From assembly GCF_045528445.1 (NCBI RefSeq), contig NZ_JBGQQU010000014.1, forward strand, positions 3,415 through 67,414: DNA of 64,000 nucleotides, read 5' to 3'. This DNA is from Desemzia sp045528445 (GTDB lineage Bacteria > Bacillota > Bacilli > Lactobacillales > Carnobacteriaceae). Made by a program: the position numbers and the translations under genes. Positions within the stretch are counted from its first letter, which is position 1; the number at the start of each line of letters is the position of its first letter. Shown here piece after piece: positions 33,641 through 42,823 of this stretch. The notes beneath the pieces were generated by a model. That model did not search any database and was not told the DNA's origin. It saw only the letters and a program-made list of their open reading frames with translations.

Positions 33641-34381
33641 ATGAGAAATATCAAAATGACGATTGAATACGATGGCGGAAGGTATTTGGGTTGGCAAAGG
33701 CTTGGAGACTCGAATAAAACCATTCAAGGAAAAATAGAGAATATCCTGAGTGAAATGACGGGAACTAAAACTGAAATCGTGGGTTCTGGGCGTACAGATG
33801 CCGGAACCCACGCTAAGGGACAAATAGCTAATTTCAAGACAGTATCTGATATGGAACTGGTTACGATGCAGGCGTTTTTTAATCGTTACCTCCCGCAAGA
33901 TATTGTTGTAAAAGAGTTAGAAGAGGTTCCGGAAAGATTCCACTCTCGATATAACGCTGTTGGTAAACAATACAGCTACTATATTTGGAATAGTGTCGTG
34001 CCTTCTGCATTTGAACGCAATTACAGTTTCCATTATCCTGAAAAATTGGATATCGACAAGATGAATGAGGCTTGCAATAAACTTGTCGGAACTCATGACT
34101 TTATTGGATTCTCATCGCTTAAAAAGTCGAAAAAATCAACGGTTAGAACCATCAATGAAATTTCGATTCAGAAGGAAGGTAACCTGCTGCACTTTACATT
34201 TGTTGGAGAAGGTTTCTTGCATAAAATGGTTAGAATCATGATGGGGACGCTTCTTGAAATCGGAGCAGGGATGACAGAACCAGAATATATTGATACTATC
34301 TTCGAGAGTAAAATTAGAAGTAATGCTGGGATGACGGTGCCTGCTCAAGGTCTGTTCCTAGATGAAGTGTATTACAATTAA
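33641..34381 (+). CDS. truA: tRNA pseudouridine(38-40) synthase
   Basis: This enzyme isomerises uridines 38-40 in the tRNA anticodon stem. The ATG at 33641 follows GAGAGGGAC, giving 246 residues. The opening MTIEYDGGRYLGWQ, catalytic Asp53 in GSGRTDAGTHA, RYNAVGKQYSYYIWN and the C-terminal GEGFLHKMVRIMMGTL are all diagnostic. It is a single gene ended by a hairpin at 34413. Confidence 0.95.
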   Translation: MRNIKMTIEYDGGRYLGWQRLGDSNKTIQGKIENILSEMTGTKTEIVGSGRTDAGTHAKGQIANFKTVSDMELVTMQAFFNRYLPQDIVVKELEEVPERFHSRYNAVGKQYSYYIWNSVVPSAFERNYSFHYPEKLDIDKMNEACNKLVGTHDFIGFSSLKKSKKSTVRTINEISIQKEGNLLHFTFVGEGFLHKMVRIMMGTLLEIGAGMTEPEYIDTIFESKIRSNAGMTVPAQGLFLDEVYYN

Positions 34382-34412
34382 AGAGAAGTCACTTTAAAAA
34401 ATCAAGTTATAA

Positions 34413-34455
34413 GAAACAAGGGCCTCCCAAAAACGAGATAAAAGTTTTTGAGAGG
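34413..34455 (+). terminator. Hairpin between truA and corA
   Basis: GAAACAAGGGCCTC pairs with GAGGCCC TTGTTTC with one offset, and CAAAAAC pairs with GTTTTTG inside. The 3' tail is not very T-rich. Confidence 0.7.
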
Positions 34456-34524
34456 CCCTTGTTTCTAGCTTTATATGAATCTACTGCTATACTATTAAGT
34501 GCTGTTATACGAGGAGATGAACTT

Positions 34525-35430
34525 ATGATTACTAAAACACTTTTTAACAACGAAAAAAACAAATGGATTAATATAAACACTGATAGTTCCGAAGAATTAA
34601 AGAACCTTTATCAAGATTACGAAATTGATGATGAAATAGCCGCTTATTCACTTGATAAAAACGAACGTGCTCATTTGGATTATGATCAACCAACGGATAC
34701 TTTTGTATTGATTTTTAATGTACCTAATCAAAGCAAAATAGATGATCATTACGAAACCATTCCTATGACGTTTTTGATTAAGGATCTTCGTTTTATCACT
34801 ATCTCGAATAGTAATAATCAGTATGTCATCTCGAAAATGGAGAAGTATTTAAAACGTAATCCAGATACTACTATATTTAAGTTTTTATTCAGCAGTTTAT
34901 TGTTGATTACAGACTCTTATTTTCCTTTGGTAGAGGAAATAAATAGTGACAGAAAATGGATCAATGATAAGTTGAAAATAAAGACAACAAAACAAAATTT
35001 GCTATCTTTATCGAATCTAGAGACTGGAGTAGTTTACTTTGTTTCAGCCTCAAGACAAAATACGGTGTTGCTGGAACAAGTTAGAACGCATATGATTTAC
35101 CGTGCGTTAGACGAAAGCGAAAGAGAACAGTTTGAAGATGCGTTAATAGAAGCGAAGCAGCTAGTTGAAATGACACAAGTGTCTTCACAAATTTTGCAGC
35201 AATTATCCGGAACCTATAACAATGTTCTAAACAATAATTTGAATGATACGATGAAAATTTTAACTGCATTGTCTATTTTGTTGACAGTGCCTACAATCAT
35301 TACGGGATTTTTCGGCATGAACATGCCTCTTCCGTTAGAAAATAATCCTGCTGGCTGGTTGGTTACTATTGGCATTAGTGTGGTACTTTGGTTTGGGCTA
35401 TCTTATATTTTGCGAAAGTTAATGAATTAG
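34525..35430 (+). CDS. CorA-family divalent metal transporter
   Basis: GAGGAGATG precedes the ATG at 34525; 301 residues. A long soluble N-terminal domain with coiled helices is followed by two spans at the C-terminus. The signature GFFGMNMPLPLE contains the GMN motif that forms the selectivity filter of the CorA/Mrs2/Alr1 superfamily. The loop after it is less acidic than in E. coli CorA, so this is a YfjQ/LMRP-type member. It likely moves Mg2+ or a related ion as a pentamer. Confidence 0.93.
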   Translation: MITKTLFNNEKNKWININTDSSEELKNLYQDYEIDDEIAAYSLDKNERAHLDYDQPTDTFVLIFNVPNQSKIDDHYETIPMTFLIKDLRFITISNSNNQYVISKMEKYLKRNPDTTIFKFLFSSLLLITDSYFPLVEEINSDRKWINDKLKIKTTKQNLLSLSNLETGVVYFVSASRQNTVLLEQVRTHMIYRALDESEREQFEDALIEAKQLVEMTQVSSQILQQLSGTYNNVLNNNLNDTMKILTALSILLTVPTIITGFFGMNMPLPLENNPAGWLVTIGISVVLWFGLSYILRKLMN

Positions 35431-35598
35431 GATGGCCGGAATATCCAAAAAAAGGCATCGAATTCCTAAAATAAAGATAATTTTTTGTGAGTCTATCTAG
35501 ATGACTACATAGCACATTAATAGACGTTCTAATGTTACTAAGGTATAATTTGATGGATAAGTTATTTTAGAAAGACAGAAAGTGAAAGGTAGTCAAGA
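35431..35598. other. Upstream region of the envelope glycosylation cluster
   Basis: No terminator or clear promoter stands out after corA. AAGTGAAAGG before 35599 is the ribosome site of the glycosyltransferase gene. Confidence 0.4.
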
Positions 35599-36576
35599 AT
35601 GAAAACTATTACGATATTAGTTCCAGCATACAATGAAGAAGAAGTCCTTGAACAGATGTATCATGTGTTAGTTGAAGTATGCAATCGATTAACCAACTAT
35701 CACTTCGAGTTTCTTTTTGTCAATGATGGGAGTAAAGATAGAACGCTTGAAATTGTTAAACAACTTAAAGAAAAAGACGAGCGTGTGCAATATGTGGACC
35801 TTTCCAGGAATTTTGGCAAAGAAGTCGCTATGTCGGCAGGCTTTGATTATGCTAGTGGAGATGCGATGATCATCATGGATGCCGATTTGCAGCATCCGCC
35901 AGAAGCTATTGAAGAGATGCTCTATTGGTGGGAACAAGGGTATGACGATGTTTACGCTATTCGCAGAAAAAGAGAAGGCGAAAGCAAGCTCAAGAAATGG
36001 ACATCAAAAACCTATTATAAATTATTGCAAAAAGTTTCCAAAGAAGAAATCATTCCGGATGCCGGAGATTTTCGCCTGCTAGATAAAAAATGTATCGAAG
36101 CCTTATCTCAGTTGAGAGAACATTCCCGTTACACTAAAGGGATGTACAATTGGATCGGATTCAAAAAGAAAGAAATCACTTTTGATGCTGATCCTAGAGC
36201 AGGTGGAGAAACAAAATGGAAGTTTGGTTCTCTGGTAACTCTTGCCATCAATGGAGTCACTTCTTACAGCACACTTCCCTTGAAAGTATGGTCTTTGGTA
36301 GGAATGATTATTTCTTTACTTGGTTTCATTTACTTGTTTATTGAGATTATGCGGACGATTTTCTTTGGAAATACAGTTGCCGGCTATCCATCATTGATAG
36401 CGGGGGTGCTTTTCCTAGGCGGAATCCAACTGATTTCTTTAGGGGTTATTGGCGAATATTTGGGACGCGTATTTGTGGAAACCAAAGACCGGCCGCTTTA
36501 TTTTGTACAAGAGACTTCTGAAGAAAAACGTCAGAAAAAAGAAGCTGCTACTAGTAATGAAAAAGAAAAAGAATAA
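35599..36576 (+). CDS. GT2 glycosyltransferase, GtrB/CsbB type (undecaprenyl-phosphate sugar transferase)
   Basis: The 325-residue protein has a GT-A domain (ITILVPAYNEEEVL, FVNDGSKDRT, MIIMDADLQHPPE with the metal-binding DAD, and DFRLLDKK). Two C-terminal membrane spans (about 235-265 and 270-300) and a charged tail follow. This is the layout of GtrB/CsbB/YkoT, which load a sugar from a nucleotide onto undecaprenyl phosphate inside the cell. A GtrA-like flippase and a YfhO-like transferase follow at once, completing a three-component system. Confidence 0.93.
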   Translation: MKTITILVPAYNEEEVLEQMYHVLVEVCNRLTNYHFEFLFVNDGSKDRTLEIVKQLKEKDERVQYVDLSRNFGKEVAMSAGFDYASGDAMIIMDADLQHPPEAIEEMLYWWEQGYDDVYAIRRKREGESKLKKWTSKTYYKLLQKVSKEEIIPDAGDFRLLDKKCIEALSQLREHSRYTKGMYNWIGFKKKEITFDADPRAGGETKWKFGSLVTLAINGVTSYSTLPLKVWSLVGMIISLLGFIYLFIEIMRTIFFGNTVAGYPSLIAGVLFLGGIQLISLGVIGEYLGRVFVETKDRPLYFVQETSEEKRQKKEAATSNEKEKE

Positions 36577-36596
36577 GCAGAAAGCGTTGGTTTTGC

Positions 36597-37022
36597 ATGA
36601 TGGAATTAGTAAAAAAATTATATGTGAAGTATGAAGAAGTAATTGTTTATTTAGTTTTTGGTGTACTGACAACAGTCGTCAATATCGTCGTGTTCTATGT
36701 GATGGACTCTGTTTTGGGAGTACAGTATTTGATCGCAAATGCAGTAGCTATTATTCTGTCGATATTATTTGCTTTCTTCACCAATAAAAAGTACGTGTTT
36801 AAATCAAAATCTGAAAGTTTTCAAAGTTGGTTGAAAGAATTTGTTTTATTTAGTGGATTTAGAGCTGTTTCTGGAATATTTGATATGTTGAGCATGTGGA
36901 TACTAGTTGATTTTATATTAGTAGACACGAATATAGCTAAAATAGCCACCCAATTTATTGTGGTCGTACTAAATTATTTTTTCAGTAAATTCTTTGTCTT
37001 CAAACAAAAGAAATCAGATTGA
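36597..37022 (+). CDS. GtrA-like flippase
   Basis: The 141-residue protein has four membrane spans, the normal form of GtrA. YLVFGVLTTVVNIVVFYVMD, FFTNKKYVFKSKS and the end FFSKFFVFKQKK are typical family segments. It probably moves the lipid-linked sugar made by the preceding enzyme to the outer leaflet. The ribosome site (AGAAAG) is weak, which suggests coupling to the upstream gene 20 bases away. Confidence 0.9.
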   Translation: MMELVKKLYVKYEEVIVYLVFGVLTTVVNIVVFYVMDSVLGVQYLIANAVAIILSILFAFFTNKKYVFKSKSESFQSWLKEFVLFSGFRAVSGIFDMLSMWILVDFILVDTNIAKIATQFIVVVLNYFFSKFFVFKQKKSD

Positions 37023-37044
37023 AAAATAATTAGGAAGAAAGAGA

Positions 37045-39807
37045 TTGGTGACTAATGTTATGAAACAACTAGGAATGACACAGAAAAAGAATACCGCAAA
37101 TCTCTTTTTGTGGTATTCTCTTTTCTTTATCGTCATAATGACTTCGATTTATGGGTACTTTGTGTACAGCGGGACTTCTTTTATTTGGCAAAGTGACGGA
37201 TTTACCCAACACTATTTATTGTTTGAAGACTATGTAAGTATGTGGCGGGAATTTTTACTGCATCCAACTGGTGGATTTCAATTTTGGGATTGGACGATCG
37301 GTTTAGGTGCGGATGTGATCACTTCTTACGGGTATTATGTAGTAGGAGACCCGTTTGTGTATTTAGGACTGCTATTTCCATCTAGTATGATGGAATTTGC
37401 TTTTCATTTTTTGATTGTGCTCAGAATTTACTGTATTGGATTAGCGTTTATTTTTTATGCTCGGAAATTGGGTTTCAGTAATTCTGGGATATTGGCAGGG
37501 GTTTTCGTCTATACTTTCGCCCATTATGTAACATTGAATGCTACAAGACATCCTTTCTTTTTGATGCCGATGGTGTTCTTTCCGCTTCTTTGCCTGGGTG
37601 TAGAAAAAATATTGCGCAATGAAACAGCCTTTTTATTCGCTGGAGTTGTATTTGTGAGTGCGGCGAGCAATTTTTATTTCTTCTATAAATTAACGATATT
37701 GATTTTTATCTACGCTATTTTTCGATATCTTGATCTATACCGTTTAGAAAAACCATTCAAAGAGTTTTGGAGTTATTTCTTCAGAGCTTTATATAGTTAT
37801 TTAGTGGGTGTGTGCATGTCTGCGGTTGTGTTGTTCCCGGTGATTTGGGGATTCTTGCAATCATCAAGAGGATCAGGGGAAATGGCGAGCGGTATGACAT
37901 TATACCCACTGCAATATTACATTGCTCTTTTAGCGAATGGATTTATTTCAGAAAGCTATTTATGGACTGTACTTGGGTTTGCTGGGATAGTCATGCTTGT
38001 CATCCCGCTGATGTTCACCAGACGGAAGTTATTCGGCTCTATTCCATTTATGTTGATCCTGTTTACAGTTATGCTGCTGTTTCCGCTATTCGGATCGATT
38101 ATGAATGGGTTCTCTGGCCCATATAATCGCTGGACATTTGCTATTCCATTATTCTTAGGGATAGCAGTGGCACAATTTTATCAACACCGATTTGATTGGA
38201 CAAAAAAAGATCGGCGAGCAATGGCGATAGGTGCACTTATTTTTGGCGTCTTATCGATCGTTCCGCAAGTGATAGACGGTTTTTCGCTTGCTCGAACAGT
38301 ACCTTTGATTGCGGCACTAGTGGCATTGGCTGTCATCGTGACAGCTGCAAAACTCCAACATGTTGGCAAATGGGCAACGAAGCAGAGTAGTCTCGCTTCT
38401 TCGATCATTCTTTTATCGATCATCGCAAATGTGATTTTCAATGCGCAACAGTATTATTATCCATTTGGTCAAAATAAAATGTCCGCCTTGTTGGATTACG
38501 GAACAGCTGATGAGCAATACGCACAGGTATTTGATGGTGTGGAAGAAGAAATTCCTGATGTCGAAGAAGAGCCGTTTCGAATTGGTTTAACGGCAAAAGA
38601 CAATCACATCAGAAACCATATGATTTACTTGGAACGAATGGGGATGACTTCTTATTTATCGATTACTAATGGTGCTGTGGCTGAATTTGCCAGCCAATTA
38701 GAAGTTGGATCGTTTCAATTGATCCAACCGGTCCGTAATGGATTTGACGATCGCCGCATTGCGAATCATGTCATGGGAGTCCAATATATCGTTACAGCTT
38801 TAAAGAATGAAAAATACTTGCCATACGGTTATGAAGTGGTTTATCGTTCAGAAGGAGACAATGCTCATTTAGTAGCTGAAACGGATCAGGCATATCCATT
38901 TGCTTATGCGAATGACGCTTTTATGAGCAATACGGAGTTCGAGAAGTTGAATCCGGTGGAAAAAGAAGAATTTCTTTCGACTGGTTTTACGGCTGATGAA
39001 GAAAAGGTGGACTCCGCTAAACTGGCTTTATTTGAGGATCGTTTAACGACTCAATCTGTGGATACAACGATCAGCAGTCAAGATGAAGAAAAAATAACCA
39101 TAGACGGCGATAAAATTTACGTTCAAGACAGTGATGGAAAAATAGCGATTCGCATCAATGATCTGGAAAATATTCGTAACAGTGAAGTGTATGTTTATTT
39201 AGAAGGACTCAATCATGAACCAAAACCGAGAGAATCTCTAAACAGAGTGAATACGAGTTTTAATACAACAGTAGCATTTAATGACAGAAATAAAATTATC
39301 CATCAATCCGACGAATTAAGCTTTAGTTCGTATATTCATCGAGAAAAAATGTTGTTCAACTTAGGTTATCAATCTGGAGATGAATCAGATACAATCACGC
39401 TTCAGTTTGAAAAGCCGGGAGTATATGACTTGGAAGAGATTACGGTCTATGCTCTGCCAATGGATGAAGCCTACGATGATAAAGTAGCTGAGAAGCGCGA
39501 AAACCAGTTGATGATTACGAACTTTGAAAATGAACGAGTCTCTGGTACGATTTCTTCAACAGAAGACACCGTGTTAGTAACTTCGATGCCGTATTCAATA
39601 GGGTGGTCAGCAAAGATCAATGGAGAAGAAATAGATCCGATCAAAGTGAATTATGGCTTTATCGGGATTCCACTTGAAGCTGGGGAATCTGAGGTACTAT
39701 TCTCTTACCAGACTCCTTTTTTTAAAACAGGTTTAGTCGTTAGTGTGATCGGTTTTGCATTGTATGGTTTTGAATGGTGGAGATTTAAGAAGAAAGTTCA
39801 GTCATAA
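37045..39807 (+). CDS. YfhO-family membrane glycosyltransferase
   Basis: The 920-residue protein has some 12-14 membrane spans in the first 440 residues. The first extracytoplasmic loop is acidic with aromatic residues (IWQSDGFTQHYLLFEDYVSMWREF), as in GT-C enzymes, and a large outer domain lies at about 470-885 with a last span at the end. YfhO proteins transfer the sugar from undecaprenyl phosphate to teichoic or lipoteichoic acid, or to other surface polymers. AGGAAG stands 7 bases before the TTG start at 37045; a GTG (37048) or ATG (37060) could also serve. Third gene of the GtrB-GtrA-YfhO operon. Confidence 0.9.
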   Translation: MVTNVMKQLGMTQKKNTANLFLWYSLFFIVIMTSIYGYFVYSGTSFIWQSDGFTQHYLLFEDYVSMWREFLLHPTGGFQFWDWTIGLGADVITSYGYYVVGDPFVYLGLLFPSSMMEFAFHFLIVLRIYCIGLAFIFYARKLGFSNSGILAGVFVYTFAHYVTLNATRHPFFLMPMVFFPLLCLGVEKILRNETAFLFAGVVFVSAASNFYFFYKLTILIFIYAIFRYLDLYRLEKPFKEFWSYFFRALYSYLVGVCMSAVVLFPVIWGFLQSSRGSGEMASGMTLYPLQYYIALLANGFISESYLWTVLGFAGIVMLVIPLMFTRRKLFGSIPFMLILFTVMLLFPLFGSIMNGFSGPYNRWTFAIPLFLGIAVAQFYQHRFDWTKKDRRAMAIGALIFGVLSIVPQVIDGFSLARTVPLIAALVALAVIVTAAKLQHVGKWATKQSSLASSIILLSIIANVIFNAQQYYYPFGQNKMSALLDYGTADEQYAQVFDGVEEEIPDVEEEPFRIGLTAKDNHIRNHMIYLERMGMTSYLSITNGAVAEFASQLEVGSFQLIQPVRNGFDDRRIANHVMGVQYIVTALKNEKYLPYGYEVVYRSEGDNAHLVAETDQAYPFAYANDAFMSNTEFEKLNPVEKEEFLSTGFTADEEKVDSAKLALFEDRLTTQSVDTTISSQDEEKITIDGDKIYVQDSDGKIAIRINDLENIRNSEVYVYLEGLNHEPKPRESLNRVNTSFNTTVAFNDRNKIIHQSDELSFSSYIHREKMLFNLGYQSGDESDTITLQFEKPGVYDLEEITVYALPMDEAYDDKVAEKRENQLMITNFENERVSGTISSTEDTVLVTSMPYSIGWSAKINGEEIDPIKVNYGFIGIPLEAGESEVLFSYQTPFFKTGLVVSVIGFALYGFEWWRFKKKVQS

Positions 39808-39862
39808 TAAAACAGCGCAAAAGGCTAGGTAAAATGGACTAGTCTTCTGTGCTGTTTTTATT
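39808..39862 (+). terminator. Terminator of the glycosylation operon
   Basis: AAAACAGCGCA and CTAG pair with CTAG and TGTGCTGTTTTTATT with internal mismatches; T-rich tail. Confidence 0.7.
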
Positions 39863-39905
39863 GACTCTTCATCTTCTAACGTTGGTAAAGAAATTTCCTC
39901 CGGCC

Positions 39906-40122
39906 TATGGGGTTACTTGTGGAAAGCCATGGGAACGCCTTGGCCGAATACCGCATCTCAAGGCTTGCAAGCGTCAAACTTAGTGTAACGGCTAAAGCCG
40001 AACACTAAGTAATTGCCATGATTGTTGCTGCTTCAGCAGCTTACAAGCATGGTACCCTTGGGCGTACGCCACAGTGTTTCCTTTTTTTTGCATCCTTATT
40101 CATGGCTATAAGCAACCCCATA
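39906..40122. repeat. Nested palindromic intergenic element of about 217 bp
   Basis: Outer arms TATGGGGTT (39906-39914) and AACCCCATA (40114-40122) are perfectly complementary, and GCCATG/CATGGC pair inside them. Within lie CTTAGTGT..ACACTAAG (39979/40002) with CGGCT/AGCCG at its tip, and GCTGCTTCAGCAGC with flanking CATG/CATG. It fills the gap between the convergent YfhO and MgtC genes. No coding region is supported in 39863-40221. Confidence 0.6.
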
Positions 40123-40221
40123 CTCCTCCATAAATTTCTAAGAATGAGTTTTTAAAAGGTTTAGCATTGAAAAGGAAACTGTTTTTATTCATTAACGTCA
40201 AATATTATAGAACCTTTTTAT

Positions 40222-40926
40222 TTAGCGTTCTTTTAACGTACTGATATGCTGTACATTCTCCAAATCAATGATTTCATTTACTACACGAGATAAAGGGAAA
40301 TCTTCTGGAAGTCCAACAGTATAGTAATTGGAGTAGGCAGGAGCCTGATTTTCAGTGCTGTCTAAACTATGCTGTTCACTGAATAGTTTGATGTTGTTTT
40401 CAATGAAATACTGTTTTATGGCCTCTTGGGTTTCTTTGCCGATATATTTGATATAAATCAGATTCATATTGGGGGAACCGAATAAACGTTTAATAATTCT
40501 TAATACGAGCAAAACAGCGACTGTACTGGCAACCGTCAAGAAGTAATACCCCATTCCAACAGAGATGCCAATTCCGGCAATTGCCCAAATAGAAGCGGCA
40601 GTTGTTAAACCAGAGACATTTCTTTTAGTGACAATAATGGTTCCAGCACCTAAAAATCCAATACCGCTGACGATCTGAGCTGTTAAACGAATAAAATCTG
40701 TACTAAGCGTACCGGCTAGATCAGGATTTTCAATCACAGTTTCAATAATATCAAAACTGGCCTCAACTTGAGCCATCGCCATCACTGCAGCACCCACACA
40801 CACCAGCATATGGGTCCTTAGACCTGCGTCGTGCCCTTTTGCTTCGCGTTCAAAACCGACAGCACTTCCGCACAGGATAGCTACGCTAATGCGAATGAGA
40901 ATTTCTATATTGCTTAATTCATACAT
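40222..40926 (-). CDS. MgtC/SapB family membrane protein
   Basis: AAAGGGGGATC stands before the ATG at 40926, giving 234 residues. The first about 140 residues are the MgtC core with five spans (EILIRISVAILCGSAVGFEREAKGHDAGLRTHMLVCVGAAVMAMAQ, GIGFLGAGTIIVTKR, VSGLTTAASIWAIAGIGISVG). A soluble ACT-like tail with ENVQHISTL follows. Members are linked to growth at low Mg2+ or regulation of the F-ATPase. It is divergent from fruR. Confidence 0.9.
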   Translation of the reverse strand: MYELSNIEILIRISVAILCGSAVGFEREAKGHDAGLRTHMLVCVGAAVMAMAQVEASFDIIETVIENPDLAGTLSTDFIRLTAQIVSGIGFLGAGTIIVTKRNVSGLTTAASIWAIAGIGISVGMGYYFLTVASTVAVLLVLRIIKRLFGSPNMNLIYIKYIGKETQEAIKQYFIENNIKLFSEQHSLDSTENQAPAYSNYYTVGLPEDFPLSRVVNEIIDLENVQHISTLKER

Positions 40927-41062
40927 GCAGATCCCCCTTTCTATTTTCTCAAAATAAAGCACTAAAAAGGTGTTATGCTCTTATTTTTAATATAGCTTTA
41001 CGGTGTAAATTTGTCAAAAAGGAACGTAAGAATAAACAGAAATTAAAAAAAGATTAAAATTT

Positions 41063-41076
41063 TGAAACCGATTTAT
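41063..41076 (+). promoter_or_regulatory. Possible cre site before fruR
   Basis: TGAAACCGATTTAT agrees with the catabolite-response consensus at 12 of 14 positions, missing the last two. It lies about 60 bases before the fruR start codon. Confidence 0.35.
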
Positions 41077-41134
41077 ATTTTGATTGTTTTTGAACGATAA
41101 TGGTGGTAAAGTAATGGTGAAGAAGGTGTGTATA

Positions 41135-41917
41135 ATGTTAACAGAAGAACGTTATCAATATATATTAGACAGATTAGCCCAGCGTGGTCTAGTCAAATCA
41201 CAAGATTTAATGAAGGAAACAGACTGTTCAGAGTCTACTATCCGAAGAGATCTGGATGTCTTGGAAGAAAGAGGTTTGTTGGTTCGTGTGCATGGCGGAG
41301 CCAAACGGATTTATGAAGTTGAACGAGAACTTCCTGTAGTAGAAAAAACACTCAAAAACGTTCAAGAGAAAAAAGAAATCGCCGAGTATGCAGCAATGCT
41401 GGTCAAAGATGGAGATACGATATTTCTTGATGCTGGAACTACAACGTTGTATATGATTCCATTCTTAAAGCATAAGAATATCCGTATTGTCACTAATGCG
41501 GTACAGCAAGCCAGTTTGTTGGCTGATCAGAACAATGATGTGATATTGATTGGCGGAGTATTAAAAAACACCACTAAAGCGGTCATCGGGGCTATTGGAT
41601 TAACTCAACTGAGCCAATACCGATTCAATAAAGTTTTTCTAGGCATTAACGGCATCGATATTGAATATGGACTAACTACGCCAGATCCCGAAGAAGCAGC
41701 TATCAAAAAACAAGCTATTCAAAATAGTGCAAAAGTTTTCGTATTGGCTGACAAAACGAAATTCAATAAGGTTACATTTGATAAAGTGGATAACCTTGAG
41801 AATTCTATTATTGTCAGTAATGAACTGGACCGAACAGAATTTGAAGCCTACTTCAAAGCCACAACTATAATGGAGGTAAAACATGATTTACACAGTAACA
41901 TTGAATCCATCGATTGA
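41135..41917 (+). CDS. fruR: DeoR-family repressor of the fructose operon
   Basis: The ATG at 41135 follows GAAGAAGGTG; 260 residues. An N-terminal DeoR winged HTH (MLTEERYQYILDRLAQRGLVKSQDLMKETDCSESTIRRDL) is followed by a sugar-phosphate sensing domain with DAGTTTLYM, GGVLKNTTKAVIG and LADKTKF. The gene overlaps fruK by 35 bases. Repressors in this position respond to fructose 1-phosphate. Confidence 0.95.
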   Translation: MLTEERYQYILDRLAQRGLVKSQDLMKETDCSESTIRRDLDVLEERGLLVRVHGGAKRIYEVERELPVVEKTLKNVQEKKEIAEYAAMLVKDGDTIFLDAGTTTLYMIPFLKHKNIRIVTNAVQQASLLADQNNDVILIGGVLKNTTKAVIGAIGLTQLSQYRFNKVFLGINGIDIEYGLTTPDPEEAAIKKQAIQNSAKVFVLADKTKFNKVTFDKVDNLENSIIVSNELDRTEFEAYFKATTIMEVKHDLHSNIESID

Positions 41918-42797
41918 TTACATTGTTAAAATTCCAGCTATTCAAGCGGGAGAATTAAATCGGATGGAGAGCGACATAAAGCTTCCAGGGGGAAAGGGTA
42001 TAAACGTCTCTCGTGTACTCAATAACCTAGGCCAAGCCACAACAACTTTAGGATTTCTTGGAGGATTCACAGGTCATTTCATTTCAAATTGGCTGACTCA
42101 AGAAGCTATTCAAACCCGTTTTATTGAAATCAAGGAAGACACACGAATCAACGTAAAAATAAAAGCAGATGTAGAAACAGAGATCAATGCTGCGGGACCA
42201 GCTATCACTCAAGAAGAAGCAGATCAATTGCTGCAGCAACTAGATGAGTTGACTGTTGAGGATGTAGTTGTGTTATCGGGAAATAAACCGCCAACACTTC
42301 CAGCTGATTTCTACCAAAAGATGATTGAAAAAATCACTTCTCATGGCGCTCAATTTATTATTGATACAGCGGGAGAAGAATTATTGAATGCCCTTAGTTC
42401 TAATCCGTTGCTAGTAAAACCGAATCATCACGAACTAGCTGATTTATTTGATGTTTCATTCCAGTCGGTAGAAGAAATGATTCCTTATGGGAAAAAATTG
42501 CTTTCTTTAGGAGCAACCTATGCAGTTATTTCTATGGCAGGAGACGGAGCTTTATTCTTTACGAAAGAAGCTGTTTATCAAGCCAATGTACCTAAAGGGA
42601 AAGTGAAAAATTCAGTTGGTGCTGGAGATTCAATGGTTGCAGGATTTATAGGAACACTAGTAGAAACAAACGATGAACTTGAAGCTTTCAAGAGAAGCGT
42701 CGCGACAGGTAGTGCAACAGCTTTTTCTGACGACTTGGCAACAAAAGCTGAAATCGAATCGCTCATCAACGAAGTACAGATTTCTAAAATAGATTAG
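41883..42797 (+). CDS. fruK: 1-phosphofructokinase
   Basis: The enzyme phosphorylates fructose 1-phosphate to fructose 1,6-bisphosphate. Its 304 residues belong to the PfkB family: TLNPSIDYIVKI at the start, GGKGINVSRVLNNLG, and the anion-hole/catalytic motif NSVGAGDSMVAGF with Asp as base. GGAGG lies inside the end of fruR, and the two genes overlap, so translation is probably coupled. Confidence 0.96.
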   Translation: MIYTVTLNPSIDYIVKIPAIQAGELNRMESDIKLPGGKGINVSRVLNNLGQATTTLGFLGGFTGHFISNWLTQEAIQTRFIEIKEDTRINVKIKADVETEINAAGPAITQEEADQLLQQLDELTVEDVVVLSGNKPPTLPADFYQKMIEKITSHGAQFIIDTAGEELLNALSSNPLLVKPNHHELADLFDVSFQSVEEMIPYGKKLLSLGATYAVISMAGDGALFFTKEAVYQANVPKGKVKNSVGAGDSMVAGFIGTLVETNDELEAFKRSVATGSATAFSDDLATKAEIESLINEVQISKID

Positions 42798-42823
42798 TGG
42801 AACTTTAATAGGAGGAATTGAGT

